Assembly (NCBI RefSeq): GCF_041893525.1
Contig: NZ_CP169069.1
DNA length: 64,000 nucleotides
From: Phaeobacter bryozoorum
GTDB taxonomy: Bacteria > Pseudomonadota > Alphaproteobacteria > Rhodobacterales > Rhodobacteraceae
Direction: 5' to 3' (one strand)
In this document: piece by piece, positions 17,625-23,686 of the stretch
Numbering within the stretch: position 1 is the first letter of the stretch
How the letters are laid out: every line of letters begins with the position of its first letter
Notes under the pieces: generated by a model
Databases searched by the model: none
Seen by the model: the letters and a program-made list of their open reading frames with translations, nothing else
What the model was told of the DNA's origin: nothing
Position numbers and translations under genes: made by a program

Positions 17625-18257
17625 TCAATCCTGTTCTTTCTTGACGTAGACCCGAGGCAACTGAAATCGCGGCCCCATTTCGGCGAAATCCAGATAGCCC
17701 AGGCGACTGATGTGCCTGACCTTGTTGTAGTCCACCATCCCGTCGGTGAGGCAGGCATCGTCAATATGAACACCAACCACATGGCCAAACACGATCGTAT
17801 TGGGGTTCTCAGGACGTTCAGTTGGCAAGTGCAGCACCTCGATGGTCTTGCACTCAAACTGAATGGGAGAAGCTGCAACCCGCAACGGTTGGACCAGCCT
17901 AGACTGGATCGAAGCTAGCCCCACCTCGTCGATCTCGCTAACCTCGCTGCCCCAAGCAGTCGAGGACAGGTTGACCTCCTCGCGCAGATCATAGGTGGCG
18001 ACATTGTAGACGAATTCACCGGTATTCTCAGCGTTGACCCAACTGTCCTTGGGCGTGCCGTCCGGCTTCAACCCATTGCACGAGAACATGACGGTGGGCG
18101 GAAAATTATGCACGAGATTAAAGTAACTGAACGGCGCAAGGTTATGGATGCCATCGGCACTCACAGTCGAAATCCAGCCAATAGGCCGTGGCGCAACGCA
18201 GGCAGAGATAGGGTTATGTGGCAAGCCGTGCCCTTTTGACGGTTCAAAGAACATCAT
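17625..18257 (-). CDS. Flavin reductase-like FMN-binding split-barrel protein (DIM6/NTAB type)
   Basis: A 210-residue protein of the flavin-reductase-like family. HNPISACVAPRPIGWISTVSADGIHNLAPFSYFN is the family FMN-binding opening, followed by SWVNAENTGEFVYNVATYDLREEVNLSS and a C-terminal GRLxYL-like segment (SRLGYLDF). Many members in this branch are flavoprotein oxidoreductases of unknown role rather than partners of monooxygenases. No flavin-dependent oxygenase is encoded in this operon, so it may act alone. The start at 18257 has a GAAGGA ribosome-binding site and overlaps the upstream dehydrogenase gene by 14 bases. Confidence 0.7.
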   Translation of the reverse strand: MMFFEPSKGHGLPHNPISACVAPRPIGWISTVSADGIHNLAPFSYFNLVHNFPPTVMFSCNGLKPDGTPKDSWVNAENTGEFVYNVATYDLREEVNLSSTAWGSEVSEIDEVGLASIQSRLVQPLRVAASPIQFECKTIEVLHLPTERPENPNTIVFGHVVGVHIDDACLTDGMVDYNKVRHISRLGYLDFAEMGPRFQLPRVYVKKEQD

Positions 18258-19119
18258 TGCTATCCTTCAGAATTGCACCCGGCATGGCCGCGAAATCGCG
18301 ATCTGCATACCCGGCATCCCGAAACTGGGTGAAGCTTTCAAGCGCAGCCTGCAAGGCTGGCGTCGCGACTCCGCCTTGGGCTGCCACCTGGCAAAACACC
18401 CCTAGGTCCTTGGCAATGCCGGCGACTGTAAAGCTCGCCGAGCTCTCTTTGCCCAAAATAATCTCGGACTTCCCGGAAAGAGCACCATTTGCTGCAGGGC
18501 CGCTTATCAGAATGTCCAACATCAACTCACCCGGCAGGCCGAGGCTGCGCCCTACACCGAGCGCTTCTCGCAGCGACTGCCAATAGCTGGCCAGCATGAT
18601 GTTATTGACGATTTTTGCCGCCAACCCCTGGCCCAACGGGCCGACGTGAAAAACCCGGTTTGCAAAGAGTTCGGCCACCGGCACGAAGCGGGCTACATCA
18701 ACAGGCTCACCGCCGATAAAGACGCCTGCCTGTCCCATCGAGACAACCTTGGGCCAGCCCGAAACAGGCGCGTCAAGAACCCCAGCTCCGGCAGCCGTGA
18801 TCCAGTCGGCATATCCTTTCAGCGTGGCCGGATTAACCGTGCTGGTGTCGACAACCAGCTTGCCACGCAAATCACAGGTTATCAGCCGGTCCAGCACTGC
18901 CGCGACCGCCCCGTCATCAAACAGCGACAATAGGACAATATCGACCTCCGCAACCAGATCGTCCAATATGGCAGGGGCACCAATGCCCCTTGCACCCGCC
19001 CAATCCACGTCCACCCCGCTCCGCGTCCAGCCCGAAACTGAACAGCCCTGTTCAGCCAATCTTGCCGCAAGTGCCGCGCCCATCTTGCCAAGCCCAACAA
19101 CGCCAACTCGTTCGTTCAT
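18244..19119 (-). CDS. 3-hydroxyisobutyrate dehydrogenase-family NAD(P)-dependent oxidoreductase
   Basis: About 291 residues of the beta-hydroxyacid dehydrogenase family. The Rossmann motif VGVVGLGKMGAALAARL opens the protein, DAPVSGWPKVVSMGQAG matches the substrate-binding signature, and the catalytic lysine lies in GQGLAAKIVNNIM. Family members oxidise 3-hydroxyisobutyrate or reduce tartronate semialdehyde or similar. I chose the ATG at 19119, seven bases after AAGGA. Beside an HpcH/HpaI aldolase gene, reduction of an aldehyde acid such as tartronate or succinate semialdehyde is plausible, but this is inference. Confidence 0.75.
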   Translation of the reverse strand: MNERVGVVGLGKMGAALAARLAEQGCSVSGWTRSGVDVDWAGARGIGAPAILDDLVAEVDIVLLSLFDDGAVAAVLDRLITCDLRGKLVVDTSTVNPATLKGYADWITAAGAGVLDAPVSGWPKVVSMGQAGVFIGGEPVDVARFVPVAELFANRVFHVGPLGQGLAAKIVNNIMLASYWQSLREALGVGRSLGLPGELMLDILISGPAANGALSGKSEIILGKESSASFTVAGIAKDLGVFCQVAAQGGVATPALQAALESFTQFRDAGYADRDFAAMPGAILKDSNDVL

Positions 19120-19151
19120 CGCCATTTCCTTCAAAGCCTTTTCCGATCCGG

Positions 19152-20051
19152 TCAGCCCGCCATCGGATAGTCAGCCGCATTCAACACCCAACCGGGTTTC
19201 AGACTGAAATCCTCACGCGGGGGACAGAAGACATCAACCATTGCGTTTCTGTCAGCACCCGTCGCACGACTGGTATGGATGACGGGCGGAGGAATAACAG
19301 TCACCGACGGGGCGCCCACTTTGACCTCCTGATCAGGGCGCCAATCCGCCATATCCGTGGTCCAGGGCCAGCGCAAATGATGCGAATAAGCGCCCTCAAG
19401 CACCAGTGAGCATTGTTCGAAATCATCATGATGATGTGGCGACATTTTGGTTGTGTCGCGTGGCCCGTCATAAGGATCAAGCACATTGACCATGAAGGTG
19501 GTGCATCGAAAAATCCGGCCAAATCGACCCGGCTCTGGCGGGACATCCAACGAGTAATGCCGGAGTTGCCACCCATCGGTGGGCTTTGGCCAGTCTTGCA
19601 AGGGCGGAATATGACTGCGCAGCGATTGATAAGCGTCACCATTGGTGCAAAGCGCCAGCAGATCCTTTGATCGGCTGGTGAACAGCCGGAAAAAACGCCC
19701 CCCTTCGGGAAGGATCACTGCGCTGTCGCCGGGTGGCACGAAGGCAATGGAGTTCCCAGGCACGTCGCAGGAATTACCGCCGACAGTGATCGTCGCGCCG
19801 TTCTCCGGCAGCAGGACAACATATTCGTCGCACTGATTTTGTCTGGTAAAACTGCCTCCCGGTTCCGCTTCGGTGCGCATGACAACAAAGTTCTGGCCTC
19901 TCAGGCGCCATGTCAGGCCGTCGCTGCTGCGAACAGCGGGGTCGATCTTGTCGAACTCACCAATCTGCGGAATCGCTACTAGCCCCGTTCTGGGCTTGGC
20001 CGCGGCTTTTGTGCGCAGCGCCGACCGCGGGTCTGTCTTGTCATAGGCCAT
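19152..20051 (-). CDS. Two-domain cupin protein, possible ring-cleavage or isomerase-type enzyme
   Basis: A 299-residue bicupin. The N-terminal cupin (about residues 50-130) has a degenerate metal site around QNQCDEYVVLLPENGATITVGG. The C-terminal cupin (about 185-285) keeps a clear metal-binding run, MSPHHHDDFEQCSLVLEGAYSHHLRWPW, with a later PPVIHTSR histidine. I do not recognise a characterised relative. Its place between aldolase and dehydrogenase genes suggests a catalytic rather than regulatory role, perhaps an isomerase or dioxygenase using a divalent metal. The start ATG at 20051 is 3 bp downstream of the aldolase stop. Confidence 0.6.
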   Translation of the reverse strand: MAYDKTDPRSALRTKAAAKPRTGLVAIPQIGEFDKIDPAVRSSDGLTWRLRGQNFVVMRTEAEPGGSFTRQNQCDEYVVLLPENGATITVGGNSCDVPGNSIAFVPPGDSAVILPEGGRFFRLFTSRSKDLLALCTNGDAYQSLRSHIPPLQDWPKPTDGWQLRHYSLDVPPEPGRFGRIFRCTTFMVNVLDPYDGPRDTTKMSPHHHDDFEQCSLVLEGAYSHHLRWPWTTDMADWRPDQEVKVGAPSVTVIPPPVIHTSRATGADRNAMVDVFCPPREDFSLKPGWVLNAADYPMAG

Positions 20052-20054
20052 CAG

Positions 20055-20840
20055 TCACTCCTGTACTGCGGAAAGGGCATTGCGAAGCTCGGCAAGCCGC
20101 GCGCGGGCCGCATCGCGGATGAACGTCTGATCAGACGCGAGCACGAAGGCGGTCACTCCCAGTTCGCAGAGCCATCCGGCATCCTTGGCCGAACCCGCCA
20201 TGGCGCAGATCGCCACCCCGTGCGCCCGCGCCGTTGCGCAGATGGTTTTTGTCGCCCGCAATACAGGCTCTGACCCGGGCTTTGTTTCGCCATAGGCAAC
20301 GGTCAGATCGCCGCGCCCGATAAACACACCATCCAGCCCATCGGTCGTCACTATCGCGTCAATCTGCTCGACCGCCAAAGGATCCTCGATCATCGCGATG
20401 ACCAGGCCCCTGTTGTCTTCCTTTTCAACATGCTCGGCCAGCGTGACCTCCCCAAATCGACCCGCACGCGTCGTCGGCGAATAGCCCCGCGATCCGCCGC
20501 GATAGCGCGCGGCGGAGACGATCGCCCTGGCTTTCTGTGCTGTGTCAACATGCGGAACAAGAATCCCGTCTGCACCGCAATCCAAAGCCGACAGGATGTC
20601 CGCCGGTTCGGCGCTCTTTACCCGAACAAGACAGCCAATATCTGCCGCCTTGCAGGCCAGAACGATCCGATCCGTGGCCTCACGAGAAATCGGAGCGTGC
20701 TCCTCGTCGACCACTACAAAGTCATAGCCGGCCACTCCGAGGATTTCTGCAGGCATGGTATGCGCAATCTTCAGAAAACTCCCGGTCAGATTGGTTTCGT
20801 GTAGAAACCTCTGACGAAATCCGCCCTTAACATAGGTCAT
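20055..20840 (-). CDS. HpcH/HpaI-family aldolase (class II, pyruvate-type)
   Basis: About 261 residues in a TIM barrel of the HpcH/HpaI family, which splits 4-hydroxy-2-oxo acids into pyruvate (or oxaloacetate) and an aldehyde. Recognisable segments are YDFVVVDEEHAPIS, LVRVKSAEPADILSALDCGADGILVPHV, YRGGSRGYSPTTRAGRFG, and MIEDPLAVEQIDAI with the metal-binding Glu. I use the ATG at 20840, preceded by AGGGCAGG; a GTG overlapping the upstream stop codon at 20855 lacks a ribosome-binding site. It is second in the operon after the metal hydrolase. Confidence 0.8.
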   Translation of the reverse strand: MTYVKGGFRQRFLHETNLTGSFLKIAHTMPAEILGVAGYDFVVVDEEHAPISREATDRIVLACKAADIGCLVRVKSAEPADILSALDCGADGILVPHVDTAQKARAIVSAARYRGGSRGYSPTTRAGRFGEVTLAEHVEKEDNRGLVIAMIEDPLAVEQIDAIVTTDGLDGVFIGRGDLTVAYGETKPGSEPVLRATKTICATARAHGVAICAMAGSAKDAGWLCELGVTAFVLASDQTFIRDAARARLAELRNALSAVQE

Positions 20841-20851
20841 ATCCTGCCCTT

Positions 20852-21799
20852 TCACGCGTCGGAGGCCGGCGCCAGACCAACAAGACGCGACGGGTTATCC
20901 CGCACCAGCAGGCGAATTTCATCCTCGCTGAAGCCGCTGACGAGGCACAGCTTGATCGCCTGTCGCATTCCTTCGACCGGAGTTGGATTGTCGATCTGAC
21001 CCAAATCTGATCCGATCGAAGAATGTTCGACACCGGCAGCGCGGATGTGCTCAGCCAGAAGATGCGGTTCGAACACGTTAAAGCGGCTATCAACATAAAG
21101 GCAGGCAGATTGCTCAACCAGCGCACCAAATTCGGCGATCTCGCGAATATCGTCGTAGGTAAAGTGAAGCCCGTACATTGGGTGATTGACGATCAGTTTC
21201 TTCACCCCACGCGTTTTGGCTTCCTCGAACAGCTTCCATATCTCCCAGACGTGAAGATGCCCTGAGGACAGAACCGCATCGAACTCGGCAATTGAATCCA
21301 ATACCTCTTTGACCGGATCAATGATGCCCCCCCGATCGTCCACGACGGTCAAAAGCCGTGGAGGCTTGAGCTTCACATTCATCTCCAACCGCGATTTCCG
21401 AAAGGACGAACGGATATGATTGGCCGATTGCGCCGTCGGCATCCAGATCATCGTACCGCCATGTTTCAACTGGGAATCAACGACATGCGGGTTGATTCCC
21501 CCGGTCGTGTTGTTCAGAACCAACCCGCCATACATCGCTACGCCCAGATCCCCGACCAGACGCTTCATCATCGGCAGAAACGGTGCAACCGCGTAATGGT
21601 GGTCCTTGAACAGGATGCCACGCATTCCGGCAGCCGCCGCTTGCTCGACCGCCTGAATATGGTCGATCTGGCGTTCCATGATCGAGGGTCCTGAATGCAC
21701 GTGGAGATCAACGGCACCGACCATTAAGCGGTCCACAACCACATCATCGACATCAGCTATCAACGCGCGGAACTCTTCTCGATTTTGGCTCTGTGTCAT
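20852..21799 (-). CDS. Metal-dependent hydrolase, amidohydrolase fold (DUF6282-like)
   Basis: A 315-residue metal hydrolase of the amidohydrolase superfamily, probably DUF6282. Probable metal ligands are in DLHVHSGPSI (His33, His35), LFKDHHYAVAPF, SSGHLHVWE, IVNHPMYG and SIGSDLGQIDNP. The family has no clear reaction; such folds usually open cyclic amides, lactones or C-N bonds. It is the first gene of a seven-gene minus-strand operon. A 17-bp perfect palindrome matching the one upstream of the IclR gene lies 77 bp before its ATG. It may cleave an imported or oxidised ring intermediate, but this is inference. Confidence 0.65.
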   Translation of the reverse strand: MTQSQNREEFRALIADVDDVVVDRLMVGAVDLHVHSGPSIMERQIDHIQAVEQAAAAGMRGILFKDHHYAVAPFLPMMKRLVGDLGVAMYGGLVLNNTTGGINPHVVDSQLKHGGTMIWMPTAQSANHIRSSFRKSRLEMNVKLKPPRLLTVVDDRGGIIDPVKEVLDSIAEFDAVLSSGHLHVWEIWKLFEEAKTRGVKKLIVNHPMYGLHFTYDDIREIAEFGALVEQSACLYVDSRFNVFEPHLLAEHIRAAGVEHSSIGSDLGQIDNPTPVEGMRQAIKLCLVSGFSEDEIRLLVRDNPSRLVGLAPASDA

Positions 21800-22114
21800 C
21801 TTGGTACCGTTTTTGTGGGTAATCGGGACCGATGATCGGGTAAATCCAGACCGGCATCCATGACGCCAGAGCCGTATTCCACGTGGTGGAATTCATGCGC
21901 CTCGCCCGCCAATACCGACTGGACCCGCTCCGGAATCATCGCCACTTTCGCCCCTGCAGGATGACCCGTCCAAGCACTCGGGATCGAAGATTGCAAAGAC
22001 TGGCGAGCGGCCCAGGCCCCGAATGTCGATTTCTGACCTGAATCTTGTCCGAAAGCGCATCGGCAAGATCCCCCGAATTCGCGGCAACTGGTGCGGAAAG
22101 AAACAGGAGCCCCC
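21800..22114. other. Divergent promoter region between hydrolase operon and soxBDAG
   Basis: These 315 bp hold no gene that I can support. A minus-strand frame is open across most of it, but it runs through the palindromic operator, has no ribosome-binding site, and reads antisense into soxB. The region should hold promoters for both operons. The only clear element is the palindrome at 21876-21892, which is closer to the hydrolase operon. Confidence 0.6.
21876..21892. promoter_or_regulatory. Perfect palindrome, second candidate IclR operator
   Basis: ATTCCAC-GTG-GTGGAAT is a perfect 7-bp inverted repeat with a 3-bp spacer. It shares the core TTCCAC-N3-GTGGAA with the site at 15286-15304 beside the IclR gene. 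It lies 77 bp upstream of the hydrolase operon and 222 bp upstream of soxB, in the divergent promoter region of both. Confidence 0.7.
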
Positions 22115-23365
22115 ATGCGATACTCTGCGTTTGGACTGATCAAGGAAGCTCTGAGCGGGCACAAAGGCTGGCGCCCGCAATGGCGCGATGCAGCGCCAAA
22201 GCCCGCCTACGATTACGTCATCATCGGGGGCGGCGGCCATGGTCTGGCCACTGCCTATTACCTCGCCAAGGAATTCGGCGGCGCGCGGATCGCGGTGCTG
22301 GAAAAGGGCTGGATTGGTGGCGGCAACGTCGGACGCAACACAACCATCATCCGATCCAACTACCTGCTGGATGGCAATGAGCCTTTTTACGAGTTCTCAC
22401 TCAAGCTTTGGGAAAACCTGGAGCAGGATCTGAACTACAATGCGATGGTCAGCCAGCGTGGGATCCTGAACCTGATCCACAGCGATGCGCAGCGCGACGC
22501 AGCCCGGCGCCGCGGCAATGCGATGATCCTGAACGGCTCGGACGCGGAACTGCTGGATACCGCCGGTGTGCGCGCCATGTATCCCTTCCTGAACTTCGAC
22601 GATGCCCGCTTCCCGATCAAGGGCGGGTTGCTGCACCGGCGCGGCGGAACGGTGCGCCACGATGCGGTGGCCTGGGGCTATGCCCGGGGCGCGGATCAGC
22701 GCGGCGTCGATATCATTCAAAATTGCGAGGTCACGGGCCTGCGTATCGACGGAGGCAAGGTGTGCGGTGTCGAAACCTCTCGCGGCTACATTGGCGCGGG
22801 AAAGGTGGGCGTGTCGGTTGCTGGCAATTCCAGCCGGGTCATGGCCCTCGCCGGGATGCGCCTGCCCATCGAGAGCCATGTTCTGCAGGCCTTCGTCTCC
22901 GAGGGGCTGAAGCCCTTCATTCCCGGGGTGATCACCTATGGCGCCGGGCATTTTTATTGCAGCCAGTCAGACAAGGGCGGGCTCGTCTTTGGCGGCGATA
23001 TCGACATGTATAACTCCTACGCACAACGTGGGAATTTGCCAGTGGTCGAGGATGTGGTGGAAAGCGGCATGTCCCTGATCCCGGCTCTTGGTCGCGCGCG
23101 TCTCCTGCGCAGCTGGGGCGGCATCATGGATATGTCGATGGACGGCTCTCCCTTCATCGACAAGACCCATATCGACGGGCTCTATTTCAACGGGGGCTGG
23201 TGCTACGGCGGCTTCAAGGCCACGCCAGCTGCGGGCTATTGCTTTGCCCATCTGCTGAAAACAGACCGCCCGCATGAGACGGCAACCGCCTACCGGCTGG
23301 ATCGCTTCATGACTGGCCGCATGATCGACGAAAAGGGCCAGGGCGCCCAACCGAACCTGCATTGA
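22115..23365 (+). CDS. soxB: Heterotetrameric sarcosine oxidase-like, beta subunit
   Basis: A 416-residue flavoprotein of the SoxB/DAO family. It starts MRYSAFGLIKEALSGHKGW as SoxB proteins do, then has the FAD motif YVIIGGGGHGLATAYYL (about residues 34-50) and GGNVGRNTTIIRSNYL. His174 and His182 (RHDAVAWGYARGAD) lie in the segment where tetrameric sarcosine oxidases attach FMN covalently. C-terminal YFNGGWCYGGFKATPAAG is also typical. The enzyme oxidises N-methyl amines such as sarcosine, passing the C1 unit to tetrahydrofolate on the alpha subunit. I chose ATG 22115 with AGGAG six bases upstream. It is first in soxBDAG, divergent from the hydrolase operon. Confidence 0.85.
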   Translation: MRYSAFGLIKEALSGHKGWRPQWRDAAPKPAYDYVIIGGGGHGLATAYYLAKEFGGARIAVLEKGWIGGGNVGRNTTIIRSNYLLDGNEPFYEFSLKLWENLEQDLNYNAMVSQRGILNLIHSDAQRDAARRRGNAMILNGSDAELLDTAGVRAMYPFLNFDDARFPIKGGLLHRRGGTVRHDAVAWGYARGADQRGVDIIQNCEVTGLRIDGGKVCGVETSRGYIGAGKVGVSVAGNSSRVMALAGMRLPIESHVLQAFVSEGLKPFIPGVITYGAGHFYCSQSDKGGLVFGGDIDMYNSYAQRGNLPVVEDVVESGMSLIPALGRARLLRSWGGIMDMSMDGSPFIDKTHIDGLYFNGGWCYGGFKATPAAGYCFAHLLKTDRPHETATAYRLDRFMTGRMIDEKGQGAQPNLH

Positions 23366-23377
23366 GGACTTGTCCAG

Positions 23378-23686
23378 ATGATCATCAACCATCCGCTACT
23401 CGGCCCACGCGACGCGCAGGAATTCACCTATCTGGGCGATGCTGGTCTTATGAACCGCCCCTATTGGCTTTCGGAGACCGCGCTGCAGCAATTCCACGAT
23501 TACCTCTATCTGCGTCAGAACCCGGCTGGGGAGCATCGCGAATTGTGGTTTCATGAACAGGGCGATCGTTCCTGGCTGGTCGTCACCCGCAATACGGTCA
23601 CGCATGAGATACTGAAAGTTGAACTGGCGCGGGATGTTGCCCTTGCGAACAGAGCCGCAAACACGCCGCAGGAGGCGCTGCAATGA
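23378..23686 (+). CDS. soxD: Sarcosine oxidase-like delta subunit, cysteine-free variant
   Basis: A 102-residue SoxD-family protein: MIINHPLLGPRDAQEFTYLG at the start and YLYLRQNPAGEHRELWFHEQGDRSWLVVTRNT in the middle align with the family pattern (FRDNPKGxHxExWxHxxGC). Classical SoxD binds zinc with three cysteines and a histidine; here the CPYC positions read as HPLLG and no cysteine occurs anywhere in the protein. The subunit may have lost its zinc site while keeping the fold. It sits between soxB and soxA, and its stop overlaps the soxA start (ATGA). Confidence 0.8.
   Translation: MIINHPLLGPRDAQEFTYLGDAGLMNRPYWLSETALQQFHDYLYLRQNPAGEHRELWFHEQGDRSWLVVTRNTVTHEILKVELARDVALANRAANTPQEALQ

Noticed and set aside
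21796..22164. Minus-strand open frame spanning the hydrolase/soxB promoter region
   Set aside because: It runs over the palindromic operator and into antisense soxB, with no ribosome-binding site and no family resemblance. A decayed gene fragment cannot be fully excluded.
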